Positions 47,672-61,390 are shown, numbered from the stretch's first letter. The stretch is DNA of 64,000 nucleotides from Monoglobus pectinilyticus (GCF_002874775.1 NZ_CP020991.1:1741225-1805224); one strand, 5' to 3'. Notes: generated by a model not told the origin, from the sequence alone. A program made the numbers and translations.

Positions 47672-49252
47672 TTAACTATTGTCAGTTTCATAAAATTTTA
47701 TGGTAAATACAGCGCCGTTTTTATTTTTGGCTGATAAAGTTCCATTCATTGATTTTATTGCGGTTTCGGCAATAGCAAGTCCTATACCGCTTTGTCCTCC
47801 TAAACCTTTATAAAAACGCTGAAAAATGTATGGCATATCTTTTTCTGCAATTCCGGGGCCATCGTCAGAAATTTTTATTGTCCGGATACGCGCACTGCAG
47901 CTGATATTTATTGATTTGTCTGCATATCTTATGGCGTTTGTCAGAATACTCATTACAGCTTTTCCAAACATCTCAGGATTCCCGGTAATTATAAATTTTT
48001 TATTATCTGTGTGAAAATTTAGCTTTATTTCACCGCATACCGGTTTTAGCTGGCGCAGTAAGTTTTCGATTACTTCAGTACATTCAAAGTCTGTTTTGTT
48101 TTCAAATCGATCTTTGCTGTCAAGATGAGATAAACATAGAATATTGTCTACCATATCTGAAAGTCTGTCGCTTTCTTCTAATATAATATCAGCGGCTTCA
48201 ATAACTTTTTGGCTTTTAAAAAGTTTAGCTGATATCCCTTCGGCATAACCTTGAATTGACATAAGCGGAGTTTTTAGTTCATGCGATACGTTTTGAAAAA
48301 ATGTTTTTTGCTCCGCGTCGTACTCTGAGAGCTTTTTTGCCATATGATTCATATTAGTCTCAAGACCTGAAAGTTCAGTTTCTTTTAAGTTCAGCATTTT
48401 AGGTTTAAATATTCCGTTTCCAATATCATTAGAAAAACTGCAAAGTTTATCTATCGAAAGTACCAATCCATTTGTAAGTCTTATTACTACTGCAGCCATT
48501 ACAGTGCCGGTTAAAAAGAGCAGACCGAGCAGGACAAAATTAATGATACGAATTAAATCCTTAAGCTGCTGATTGTTTTTATAAAATATGATATTAATAT
48601 CCTGTGAATATGGTTTTTTAAGTGTGAAATAATCTGTTCCGTCTAATTTGGTATGTTCAGGTTCGGACGAATTTTTATCCAAAAAATATAATCTAAGTTT
48701 ATCTAACTCATTTTTGTCGTAAAAGAAAGCTGTTTGTTTTTCTTTATAATTATACATCTCGGGAGGCGGATAAATAAGGTCTCCATTTTTTGAATCAGTT
48801 AGGAAAAAGCTGATTGTTTTATTATTTTCATCTAATAAACTATAGTATAAGTTTAATGCGATTGAGGCGGCGTCAATTTCGGCCTTAGGCATATTAGTGC
48901 CGTCAGTGAAGCCGGATGGCTGTGTATTAGTGTTTTCAGGTATTTTAGTTGGTTTTTCGGTATCAAAATTTTCTTTGCTTTCAGAATATAAAAAATTTTG
49001 ATTGTCAGCATAATTTTCAGAATATGTCCCGTCTATGTCTTCAGAATAAATAGCTGAGTAGGATTCAAAATTAGGAGAAAAGTTTTGAGAAATTCTATCC
49101 GCTGTAGCAGAAGCTTTATTTAAAGAATCTATAGATTCTCTTTTTATATGATATGATGTAATTATATTGAAAGAAAGAAACATTAAAATAAAACTGAGAA
49201 CAACAGTTATAAGAAAAATTGAAAATATTTTTGTGCGTATACTAATTTTCAT
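47672..49252 (-). CDS. Sensor histidine kinase with large extracytoplasmic domain
   Basis: 526 residues. Membrane segments at about 9-30 and 238-259 enclose a roughly 205-residue sensor domain with a Glu/Asn/Thr-rich loop (about 60-130). HAMP-like linker, phosphoacceptor NVSHELKTPLMSIQGY with His324, N box ILTNAIRYADKS, G1 DDGPGIAEKD, F box FQRFYKG and G2 SGIGLAIAE. Overlaps the preceding response regulator by 4 bases. Ligand unknown; the divergent secreted protein gene is a plausible target or ligand source. Confidence 0.92.
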   Translation of the reverse strand: MKISIRTKIFSIFLITVVLSFILMFLSFNIITSYHIKRESIDSLNKASATADRISQNFSPNFESYSAIYSEDIDGTYSENYADNQNFLYSESKENFDTEKPTKIPENTNTQPSGFTDGTNMPKAEIDAASIALNLYYSLLDENNKTISFFLTDSKNGDLIYPPPEMYNYKEKQTAFFYDKNELDKLRLYFLDKNSSEPEHTKLDGTDYFTLKKPYSQDINIIFYKNNQQLKDLIRIINFVLLGLLFLTGTVMAAVVIRLTNGLVLSIDKLCSFSNDIGNGIFKPKMLNLKETELSGLETNMNHMAKKLSEYDAEQKTFFQNVSHELKTPLMSIQGYAEGISAKLFKSQKVIEAADIILEESDRLSDMVDNILCLSHLDSKDRFENKTDFECTEVIENLLRQLKPVCGEIKLNFHTDNKKFIITGNPEMFGKAVMSILTNAIRYADKSINISCSARIRTIKISDDGPGIAEKDMPYIFQRFYKGLGGQSGIGLAIAETAIKSMNGTLSAKNKNGAVFTIKFYETDNS

Positions 49253-49938
49253 AGTTGATTCACCTTCAGTTTGAATCCGAAACCGCGAACTGTTTCAATA
49301 AAAACATTACTGCCGTAATCGGATAACTTTTTTCTCAGTCTTTTTACAGTGTCGTCAGTCACGCGCGTCTCTACCATGCTGTCGTATCCCCAAACTTGAT
49401 TCAGTATTTCATCTCTCGAAACTGCCCGGTGTTGATTTTGAAACAGAAAGTCTAAAAATTCAAACTCAATTAATGTCAGCGGTATTTCATTTTCTGATAT
49501 CAAAACCGATCTTTGTTTTGAAAGTAAAGATAGGTTGCCTAAAGTGATTTTATCATCTTTTAGCGCTTGCTGTTCCATATCTATCCGCCGAAAAATAGCT
49601 TTAACCCGCATAACAAGTTTTAACGGACGGAAAGGCTTGGTAAAGTAATCATCACTTCCGAGTGCCAGGCCGGATACATAATCGGAATCACTGTCACGAG
49701 CTGTCAGCATAATAATAGGAACATTAGAAAGCTGTCGGATTTTACTGCAAATTGCAAAGCCGTCGTTACCTGGCATCATTATATCCAATATTACTAAATC
49801 GGCAGGTGCTTTAAGGAATTTTTCGAATAATAAATCGCCTGTCTCAAAAACTTCTACCGCGTAACCTTCATTTTCCAGAAAAGACTTTAGCAGTCCGCGA
49901 ATATTTTTTTCATCATCCGCCGCATATATTAATTTCAT
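49249..49938 (-). CDS. OmpR/PhoB-family response regulator
   Basis: 229 residues from ATG 49938 (AGGCGGTGA upstream), preferred over GTG 49947, which overlaps that site. Receiver domain: Asp8-Asp9, phosphoacceptor Asp52 (LDIMMPGNDG), LTARDS and FTKPF. C-terminal winged helix with LTLIEFEFLDFLFQ and TDDTVKRLRKKLSD ... ETVRGFGFKL. Co-transcribed with the kinase. The TTTTCG direct repeats at 50024-50040 are a likely binding site. Confidence 0.92.
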   Translation of the reverse strand: MKLIYAADDEKNIRGLLKSFLENEGYAVEVFETGDLLFEKFLKAPADLVILDIMMPGNDGFAICSKIRQLSNVPIIMLTARDSDSDYVSGLALGSDDYFTKPFRPLKLVMRVKAIFRRIDMEQQALKDDKITLGNLSLLSKQRSVLISENEIPLTLIEFEFLDFLFQNQHRAVSRDEILNQVWGYDSMVETRVTDDTVKRLRKKLSDYGSNVFIETVRGFGFKLKVNQL

Positions 49939-50023
49939 TTGATTCACCGCCTATATTCGTATTATATCATAAAATACTAAATTTTAAAGTAAGCAAAATC
50001 AATTGCCGCAAAACTGCCACAAT

Positions 50024-50059
50024 TTTTCGGTGACTTTTCGTGATAAATTAAATTATACT
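50024..50059 (+). promoter_or_regulatory. Response-regulator direct repeat and promoter of the secreted protein gene
   Basis: TTTTCGGTGAC (50024) and TTTTCGTGATA (50035) repeat 11 bases apart and overlap the -35 position of a TATACT box (50054-50059). Geometry matches OmpR-type activation. Confidence 0.55.
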
Positions 50060-50069
50060 TACTTTGTCA

Positions 50070-50106
50070 TCAGGCAGAAGCCTGAGATAAAAATACGGCA
50101 AAGCCG
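50070..50106 (+). other. Two small hairpins in the leader of the secreted protein gene
   Basis: CAGGC-AGAA-GCCTG and CGGC-AAA-GCCG lie in the untranslated leader, the second ending just before the GGAGG site. They might affect mRNA stability or translation. Confidence 0.45.
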
Positions 50107-50126
50107 AAAAAATGGAGGAATTACTT

Positions 50127-50495
50127 ATGAAGAAACAAGTACTATCAGTAGTTTTAGGATTGGCAGTGACAGCCGCAGCGGGATCAGCTTTTGCCGCCGG
50201 AGCGGATAACCGTATGGAAACACTAAATCATGGTGAGTTACTCGGTCAAATAGTTCAAGACAGAGTTTTATCAATTTCTGAAGGAAAGGATAATGTTTTG
50301 AATGGTGAAAAAGCAGATATCTATGCAATTTTGGGAGAGAATGATAAGTTAACTGGAAGTGTTGCTGAGGATAAAGTACTATATGAAGGAGAAGGAACAC
50401 AAACAGAAAATGAAAGTCAATCAGACAGCTATGCAGTATTAGAAGAAAATGACAAGCTAACCGGAAGTATTGTTGAAGATAAAGTAAAAAAATAG
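50127..50495 (+). CDS. Small secreted protein with internal 20-residue repeats
   Basis: 122 residues from ATG 50127 (GGAGG 8 bases upstream). Signal peptide at 1-24 with cleavage expected after SAFA. The mature part is acidic and contains two near-identical segments, YAILGENDKLTGSVAEDKVL and YAVLEENDKLTGSIVEDKVK, joined by a Glu/Ser/Gln-rich linker, preceded by a looser GQIVQDRVLS. No cysteines, no known domain. It stands divergent from the two-component system and carries an OmpR-type direct repeat at its promoter, so it is probably induced by that system. Confidence 0.78.
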   Translation: MKKQVLSVVLGLAVTAAAGSAFAAGADNRMETLNHGELLGQIVQDRVLSISEGKDNVLNGEKADIYAILGENDKLTGSVAEDKVLYEGEGTQTENESQSDSYAVLEENDKLTGSIVEDKVKK

Positions 50496-50542
50496 AAAGA
50501 GATGAGATTTTAGTTCCAAAATTAAAACAATAGCATATTAAT

Positions 50543-50569
50543 AAGAGGGGGTAATTATCCCCTCTTTTA
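50543..50569 (+). terminator. Terminator after the secreted protein gene
   Basis: AAGAGGGG-GTAATTAT-CCCCTCTT followed by TT. Confidence 0.88.
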
Positions 50570-50962
50570 TTTATCGCTTTTTAAGTAGAAAGTACTTTCA
50601 GTATTACTTAAAACAGTTTTGTACTTTTCTTAAAAAAAGTGATACTGAATTAAAAGAGCAATAGTGTAATAGAGTGAGTAATAAATTTGATTTATCAATC
50701 ATAGCATAAATAATGCTTGAAGGCATTCTGATCTTTTGTTTTTATTATTTATACATAGTTTGAATTATGAAAAATACCTAACGGAATGAGAATGGAAAAC
50801 TGTAAAGATATAGTATTAAATATAACGTAAGTTATTTTAAGTATTTTAGAAATATATTAATAAATAATATAATGCGGGAAGCAGAAGTAGGACAATAAAC
50901 AACGTAAAAACGGGGAAAATCAGCAAATTTAAAAAATAAATAAAAAAAAGAAGAAAAAAGTC
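50570..50962. other. Non-coding stretch before the rRNA promoters
   Basis: AT-rich; nothing recognised beyond the rRNA operon upstream region. Confidence 0.5.
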
Positions 50963-50991
50963 TTGACAAAATAATTTGTCTCTGCTATACT
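50963..50991 (+). promoter_or_regulatory. rRNA operon promoter P1
   Basis: TTGACA (50963-50968), 17 bases, TATACT (50986-50991), preceded by an A-rich upstream stretch of UP-element type. Confidence 0.85.
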
Positions 50992-51102
50992 AAACAAGTT
51001 GTTCGAAAAGACCTATATGTTTTGAAGAACAAACATACATAACTTGATGAAGAAGCAATTTTTAAGTTTTAAAAATTTTTTCAAAAAAAGTTAAAAAAAG
51101 TC

Positions 51103-51131
51103 TTGACAAGATAATTTAAATGTGTTATTAT
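51103..51131 (+). promoter_or_regulatory. rRNA operon promoter P2
   Basis: TTGACA (51103-51108), 17 bases, TATTAT (51126-51131). The preceding AAAAAAAGTC and the start of the spacer repeat P1, 140 bases apart, so the promoters look duplicated. Confidence 0.85.
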
Positions 51132-51510
51132 AGTCAAGCTGTTTCGAGAGAAACAGAAAGCAGATGTTTGAAAAATAAATAGTGAAAAAGCGGTAATAAA
51201 GATACATTTAGATGTACTTATTACGACAATTGCACAAGGTAAGAAACTCGCAAGAGTGGAGACTTTGTCAATTCCAAAAAAGTTTTAGCGAACTTTACAA
51301 GTTGCAGCTGCGGAACAAAGTTCTGCGGGGGTTAAGAATAAATCAAAAGCTTGCTTTTGATTTAAGAGGAGCTGCTGCGGAGCGAAGAGCATAAATTTGT
51401 TTACAAATTTATGGGGAAAGCGAAGCGGGCTGCGACGAACGTTAGTATTCGATAAGAGCTAACAAACAATCGAGTATATTGGTAGACGAGAGTCTGGATA
51501 TATAACAATA

Positions 51511-56568
<5,058 letters not shown>

Positions 56569-56661
56569 AGACATAGGAAGTAAGGCGAGAGTTTTATGAA
56601 CTATGTTGTGAGTAAGAAAGCTTCTTACTTTCTCTTTTCAATTGAAAAACATAATATATTA

Positions 56662-56698
56662 GTTTGTATAACATACACTTTTAAAAAAGTGTAGTCAT
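56662..56698 (+). repeat. Solo hairpin module in the 23S-5S spacer
   Basis: TTTGTATAACATACACTTTT-AA-AAAAGTGT with GTAGTCA (hairpin 56675-56692) follows the same plan as the 63-bp module (TTGTATCACAC, hairpin, GGTCACA). It suggests insertion of one module into the rRNA transcript. Confidence 0.5.
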
Positions 56699-56699
56699 A

Positions 56700-56815
56700 T
56701 TTGGTGGCAATAGCGAGAAGGTCACACCTGTACCCATACCGAACACAGAAGTTAAGCTTCTCAGCGCTGAAAATACTTGGCGGGTGACTGCCCGGGAACA
56801 TAAGACGCTGCCAAA
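56700..56815 (+). rRNA. 5S ribosomal RNA
   Basis: TTTGGTGGCAATAGCG pairs with the 3' end CGCTGCCAAA; the CCCATACCGAACACAGAAGTTAAG core is the classic 5S signature. About 116 bases. Confidence 0.95.
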
Positions 56816-56822
56816 ACAATTT

Positions 56823-56858
56823 TGCAAAAGAGCAGATTTTTGTCTGCCCTTTTGCAGA
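56823..56858 (+). other. Hairpin between 5S rRNA and tRNA-Asn
   Basis: GCAAAAG-a-GCAGA and TCTGC-c-CTTTTGC form a 12-bp stem around TTTTTG. Probably a processing signal or a leaky terminator, since the tRNAs follow in the same operon. Confidence 0.6.
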
Positions 56859-56868
56859 TTTTAAATAT

Positions 56869-56944
56869 TCCTCTATAGCTCAGCTGGTAGAGCATGCGGC
56901 TGTTAACCGCAGGGTCGTTGGTTCGAGTCCAACTGGAGGAGCCA
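56869..56944 (+). tRNA. tRNA-Asn (GTT)
   Basis: 76 bases including encoded CCA. Cloverleaf: acceptor TCCTCTA/TGGAGGA, D-loop AGCTCAGCTGGTAGAGC, anticodon GTT at 56902-56904 in GCGGCTGTTAACCGC, and T-arm GTTGGTTCGAGTCCAAC. Confidence 0.97.
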
Positions 56945-56947
56945 TTT

Positions 56948-57022
56948 GGTCCCGTGGTCAAGAGGTTAAGACACCGCCCTTTCACGGCGGTAACAGGGGT
57001 TCAATTCCCCTCGGGATCACCA
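56948..57022 (+). tRNA. tRNA-Glu (TTC)
   Basis: 75 bases including encoded CCA. Acceptor GGTCCCG/CGGGATC, D-arm GTCAAGAGGTTAAGAC, anticodon TTC at 56981-56983, and T-arm AGGGGTTCAATTCCCCT. Three bases separate it from tRNA-Asn. Confidence 0.97.
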
Positions 57023-57027
57023 TTTAG

Positions 57028-57061
57028 ACATCTGAACTTTATAAGTTCAGATGTTTTTTTA
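57028..57061 (+). terminator. Terminator of the rRNA-tRNA operon
   Basis: ACATCTGAACTT, short loop, AAGTTCAGATGT and TTTTTTT. Confidence 0.93.
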
Positions 57062-57079
57062 TTACCATTTTTATTTAGT

Positions 57080-57330
57080 CTCCAATAATCGGTTACATTT
57101 ACGCAGTTCTAATAATTCCTGCTCCTCGGCGGAATGGTTATCTTTTTTACAGAAGGAGCAGGTTACTGCTGCTGCCTAAGCCATTTATTCAGTGGTGAGG
57201 TGGGGATATTATCTTAACGTAAGATATATCGTTTTCGCTTTACGTTATGTTATAGCTGAACCAACTTTTATTTGAATTCATCTATATAGGAACGGTTTTT
57301 TCCTTTTCTTAGCCCAATATAAGTAATCAG
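57080..57330 (+). ncRNA. Candidate structured non-coding element
   Basis: A stretch with much higher GC than its flanks. CCTGCTCCT pairs with AGGAGCAGG around 57117-57165, followed by CTGCTGCTGCCTAAGCC and the hairpin TATCTTA-ACG-TAAGATA. No reading frame. It could be a small RNA (a 6S-like RNA was considered) but I could not fit it to a known family. Confidence 0.35.
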
Positions 57331-58060
57331 GCAAAAAATAAAGTCTTAAATTAGGTTGAGCTTAGCCTGTACTATTTTCGGCTGGAATTAGTTAATTATA
57401 TAATTCAAAAAATTACTTAATTTTAGTCGGATTGTTTTATTGAGGAAATATATTATATAAAAATTATTTATAAATATTATTAGTGATATTATGAAAAGTA
57501 AAAATACAATAATATTTTATTAGATTGTTTTATCACAGAACATTAAAATATTATTGACAGAACTTAAGACAGGAGTTGTTTAATTGTGTCTTTTGAAGGA
57601 TTTGTTTAGTTAAGCTGTAAGCTGAAAAATAAGTTATTTTAAAGAAAAAATATTATGGAAACCAACAATAGATATTATTAGAAACAGCACTATTGCTTTA
57701 CATATCAATTTTATATAGGTGTCTTTGAATAAAGTGTGTAATTAAAAATTTAATTTATATTAAAGCTTGTATTTGTTGTTTAGCATTTTAGGCTAAAATA
57801 AGTAGTCTAATATATCAATTAATCAAAGTTTTAATTCTATAGAATTAATAATGTTATAATCAAACTTAATTTAAAGTTTATATATAGTATTTTTTATATT
57901 ACAAATTTAATAGTTAAATAAAGTATATAACAAAATATAAATTAATTATTTTGTTTATTACTAATAATAGTATATCAGTTTAATATGACAAATTATAAAA
58001 AAATAATATATAGTGGTTTAAAATAAAAATAGAAGATTATATTATTTCTATTGATAATGC
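57331..58060. other. Non-coding AT-rich stretch
   Basis: About 730 bases of extremely AT-rich DNA without recognisable genes or repeat copies. Confidence 0.5.
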
Positions 58061-58089
58061 TTGACAAAATTGTTGTAAAATAGTATTAT
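58061..58089 (+). promoter_or_regulatory. Promoter of the XRE-ImmA pair
   Basis: TTGACA (58061-58066), 17 bases, TATTAT (58084-58089). Confidence 0.65.
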
Positions 58090-58159
58090 TTGTATGAAGA
58101 TATTATTCGTTTTATGTATGATATGAGAATTATATTTGCATTAAGCAGGAGGTATTAAT

Positions 58160-58564
58160 ATGAAATTTGGCGAAAAGGTGAGGAACCTGCGTAAAAAAAA
58201 TAAAATGAGTCAGGGTGAATTGGCGGTTGCTATTGGCGTATCTCTGCGTACTGTTCAGAACTATGAGAAATCGGGTATGCATCCCAAACAGCGTGATTTG
58301 TATTATAGGTTAGCCGAGGTTTTGAATGTGGATGTGAATTACCTGTTGACAGAGGACGAGGAGATTATTTTTGACGCTTATAAAAAAGGCGGCACAGGTT
58401 CTATGAGAGATGTTGAGGGGCTAATAGAAGGCGTATGCGGATTGTTTGCCGGCGGAAGTTTGCCGAGGGAGGATATGGACGCTGCTATGAAGGCTATTTC
58501 GGACGCATATTTTTCCGTTAAAGATGAAAATAAAAAATATACACCTAAAAAATACATAAAATAA
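58160..58564 (+). CDS. XRE-family transcriptional regulator paired with ImmA
   Basis: 134 residues, AGGAGG ribosome site. N-terminal Cro/CI HTH (about 4-62: KVRNLRKKNKMSQGELAVAIGVSLRTVQNYEKSG), an acidic middle and a C-terminal segment GGSLPREDMDAAMKAISDAYF ending KKYTPKKYIK. The next gene, 36 bases on, is an ImmA-type protease. Known: in ICEBs1 and in phages ImmA cleaves an XRE repressor after a damage or signalling cue. No phage or ICE genes are visible here, so this looks like a chromosomal stress switch. Confidence 0.85.
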   Translation: MKFGEKVRNLRKKNKMSQGELAVAIGVSLRTVQNYEKSGMHPKQRDLYYRLAEVLNVDVNYLLTEDEEIIFDAYKKGGTGSMRDVEGLIEGVCGLFAGGSLPREDMDAAMKAISDAYFSVKDENKKYTPKKYIK

Positions 58565-58600
58565 TTTTTATAAATATAGTAGGACAGGAGGTTGAATAGC

Positions 58601-59110
58601 TTGACAGCTGAGGATATCTATTTGAAAACTAAAAAGCTGATTCGGTCTTCCGGTAGTTCTGACCCATTTGAGATTGCCAAGTATTTAGGAATTATGGTAA
58701 GAACAAGTTCAGATTTTTCAAAATTGTGCGGTATTTATACAATAATTTTACGTAAGCGTGTTATAATTTTAAATAATAATTTGTCAAGAGAAAAGAAGAG
58801 GATTGTTTTGGCTCATGAATTAGGGCATGATATGCTTCATAGAGACCTGGCGGAAAACAGAACGCTTCAGGAGTTTATGCTGTATGATATGACGGCAAGA
58901 CCTGAATATGAGGCTAATATGTTTGCTGCTGATTTACTAATTTCGGATGATGAGATTTTGGAACTTGTTAATATATACAATTATGATGTTAATCAAACTG
59001 CCAACGCTCTTGATACGGACAGTAATTTGGTTGGAATTAAAATTGAAAGTATGAATCACAGAGGATATAAATTTAAGAGTGATATACAATTTAAAAACAA
59101 CTTTTTGTAA
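58601..59110 (+). CDS. ImmA/IrrE-family metallopeptidase
   Basis: 169 residues from TTG 58601, 9 bases after AGGAGG; the in-frame TTG at 58592 abuts that site. Zinc-protease motif LAHELGHDMLH with HExxH, and EYEANMFAADLLIS supplying the third ligand region. Known: IrrE/ImmA proteases cleave XRE-type repressors and derepress stress or transfer genes. The partner is most likely the adjacent XRE protein. Confidence 0.92.
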   Translation: MTAEDIYLKTKKLIRSSGSSDPFEIAKYLGIMVRTSSDFSKLCGIYTIILRKRVIILNNNLSREKKRIVLAHELGHDMLHRDLAENRTLQEFMLYDMTARPEYEANMFAADLLISDDEILELVNIYNYDVNQTANALDTDSNLVGIKIESMNHRGYKFKSDIQFKNNFL

Positions 59111-59659
59111 CTGCTTTATTTATATTTTTATTTATCTATAATATCCTGTTTAACTTCGAATATAATAATTGTACTGATATTTGTACGTAATTTTTATTGT
59201 CGTTTTTTATAAATCTTTTCTTAGAATTAGACAATATTATTTTTTCATATACTGATTAAAATCGGTTAGTTATGTAAAAGTGCAGTTCATAGTTGATTAA
59301 TTTAAGGTAAAAAGCAATGTTTAATCTTATAGGATAGTTTTTGGTTATTTGAGAACAAAGATTCTGATACGATAAAAGTGTCTATACTTTGGGGTTCACT
59401 TCAAGTATGGACATCTTTTATTTATTTAGAGTAAAGTATAATATCGATGATTTTTATATTTTGAATATGTAAGAATTAACAGCCAAAGAATTGAAATTAA
59501 CACTTTTTGACTAAAAGTTTACTTGTTTTGACTATCATTTAATCAGAGTATTTGATAAAATATGTTATGTAATAATAAGAAAGGTTTATTAATGTTGATA
59601 TAAACAGTATATCTTGTCTGGATTGATAAGAGTTATGACTGTTTTACTTATATATTTGG

Positions 59660-59750
59660 ACAGGTGTTGATTAAATTATACCCTTCTGAATGAAGCTGTT
59701 TTTGCCGGAGCCGCTCTAACTTTGGCATACAGCTTCAATTCAGCACCTGT
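59660..59750 (+). ncRNA. Candidate structured RNA, 91 bases
   Basis: Nested complementarity: ACAGGTG (59660-59666) with CACCTGT (59744-59750), CTGAATGAAGCTGT (59686-59699) with ACAGCTTCAATTCAG (59729-59743), and TGCC with GGCA inside. A one-sided 19-base bulge holds TTGATTAAATTATACCC. No reading frame, and GC-rich against its surroundings. No known RNA family recognised. Confidence 0.5.
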
Positions 59751-59893
59751 AAATTAATTTAAAACATAATAATTATTTATTCTGTTTTGCAGACAGATAT
59801 ATTATTTTTATCTATGATTTGATTACCTGACAAATTATTAAGACCTTTATAACTGATAAATAATTAAAATTATTTATAGATTTCTTCCCAATT

Positions 59894-59931
59894 AAAACCC
59901 GTCAAGACAATGTTGTCCTGACGGGTTTTTT
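59894..59931 (+). terminator. Orphan strong terminator
   Basis: AAAACCCGTCA-A-GACAA-TG-TTGTC-C-TGACGGGTTTTTT. The nearest plus-strand gene ends 780 bases upstream, so it may end an RNA that includes the structured element at 59660-59750. Confidence 0.8.
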
Positions 59932-60013
59932 ATGTTTAAAATTATCAAATGTTTGAGTTAATTTGATTGCAGTAGTTATTTTATAATTAAGAAATATGTT
60001 AAATATTATGAAA

Positions 60014-60062
60014 TATAATTGCAATATCGTTATTGACAAGTGCATTATAATTGCATATAATG
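60014..60062 (+). promoter_or_regulatory. Promoter with repeated operator-like boxes for the Y-family polymerase
   Basis: A consensus promoter TTGACA (60033-60038), 17 bases, TATAAT (60056-60061). CATTATA-ATTGC-ATATAATG is palindromic across the spacer and -10, and TATAATTGCA occurs at about 60015 and again at 60046. A consensus promoter covered by such boxes implies tight repression. Confidence 0.55.
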
Positions 60063-60118
60063 TATATGTGAAAATTAGTTGCGTATTTGGTTTTTTACAG
60101 ATGGGAGGATATGCGGTA

Positions 60119-61390
60119 ATGAAAAGTGCAGGTATGAAAATAGACAGAACTAATGAGAAAATCATATTGCATAGTGATATGAATAATTTTTATGCTTCGG
60201 TTGAGTGTATGCTAAATCCGAATCTGCGAGATAAATATGTAGCTGTGTGCGGCAGGCAGAGCGACAGGCATGGCATAGTTTTGGCAAAAAATGAAAAGGC
60301 AAAATCTATGGGCGTCAGCACGGGGGAACAAATTTGGAAAGCCAAACAAAAGTGTCCAAATTTAGTGGTTGTTGAACCGCATTTTGAACTTTACATGAAA
60401 TATTCTAAATTAGCGCATGAAATATATTATAAGTATACGGACCTTATTGAACCGTTTGGTCTTGATGAGTGCTGGCTTGATGTAACCGGCAGCACGCTGT
60501 TGTTTGGAAACGGTCATGAAATAGCTTGTAAAATTAAAGAAGAGATAAAGGAGACTTTGGGTCTGACAGTATCTATAGGAGTCTCATTCAGTAAGATTTT
60601 TGCAAAACTTGGCTCTGATATGAAAAAGCCTGACGCCGTCACTTGCATAACGAGAGAGGGGTATAAGGATAAAGTATGGCCTCTGCCTGCATCAGAAATG
60701 TTGGGAGTGGGTAGGGCAACTGCGGATAAATTACTTCATCACGGAGTAAGTACTATAGGTGATATAGCCAACGCAAATCCTGACCATTTAAGAAATTGGC
60801 TGGGGATAAACGGTGTTAAACTATGGAATTTTGCCAATGGCAGAGGGGGGACTCAAATAGCTCCGTATGAGTATATACCGCCGGTAAAGTCGGTTGGAAA
60901 CGGTATAACCTGCGTTGAGGATTTGAATGATGAAACAGAGGTATGGAAAGTAATATTTGAATTGAGCAGAAAGGTATCAAGACGTCTGAGAAAACAAGGG
61001 CTGATGCCGGAAGGGATTGCGGTCGCCATTAAAGACAAAGACCTGCATTATCAGGAATTTCAAATGAAGATGCCAAAACCGTCATATAGTGCGTTTGGAC
61101 TTGCTGAAAAGGCTTTTGAGCTTTTTAAACAGCATTATGAATGGAAACAAAGCGTTAGGGCTGTAACAGTTCGGGCTATAAACCTTGTGTCTGAAAAAGT
61201 TGATGTTCAATTAAATATGTTTGAAGATATAAATAAGGAATTAAAGCGGGAAAGCTTAGAGCGTTCTATTGAATATATCAAAGATATGTATGGAGAGAAC
61301 TCCGTTACTTACGGAAGTTTACTGGGAGATATAAAATTGCCGGCGGCACACAAAATCAATACGGTGATGCCGAATATTATGTATCAGTAA
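60119..61390 (+). CDS. Y-family DNA polymerase (DinB/UmuC type)
   Basis: 423 residues from ATG 60119 (GGGAGG 10 bases upstream); the longer frame from 59996 runs through the promoter. Palm motifs: ILHSDMNNFYASVE (metal Asp20, Tyr steric gate) and FGLDECWLDVTGS (catalytic Asp-Glu). SIGVSFSKIFAKLGSDMKKPDA is typical of the family, followed by HhH and little-finger domains. QLNMF near residue 380 matches a sliding-clamp binding motif. Known: translesion synthesis past damaged bases. The XRE-ImmA pair lies about 1 kb upstream and may be its regulator. Confidence 0.92.
   Translation: MKSAGMKIDRTNEKIILHSDMNNFYASVECMLNPNLRDKYVAVCGRQSDRHGIVLAKNEKAKSMGVSTGEQIWKAKQKCPNLVVVEPHFELYMKYSKLAHEIYYKYTDLIEPFGLDECWLDVTGSTLLFGNGHEIACKIKEEIKETLGLTVSIGVSFSKIFAKLGSDMKKPDAVTCITREGYKDKVWPLPASEMLGVGRATADKLLHHGVSTIGDIANANPDHLRNWLGINGVKLWNFANGRGGTQIAPYEYIPPVKSVGNGITCVEDLNDETEVWKVIFELSRKVSRRLRKQGLMPEGIAVAIKDKDLHYQEFQMKMPKPSYSAFGLAEKAFELFKQHYEWKQSVRAVTVRAINLVSEKVDVQLNMFEDINKELKRESLERSIEYIKDMYGENSVTYGSLLGDIKLPAAHKINTVMPNIMYQ

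Larger units (their letters stand above)
59111..60032. other. Gene-free region with a structured element
   Basis: No gene. Contains a hairpin with AAAAGTGTC / GACATCTTTT arms near 59367-59418 (possibly a distant terminator for the ImmA transcript), the structured element 59660-59750 and the orphan terminator 59894-59931. Confidence 0.55.

Noticed and set aside
59996-60118. Longer N-terminus for the Y-family polymerase
   Set aside because: The extension would be translated from within the consensus promoter and has no ribosome site.
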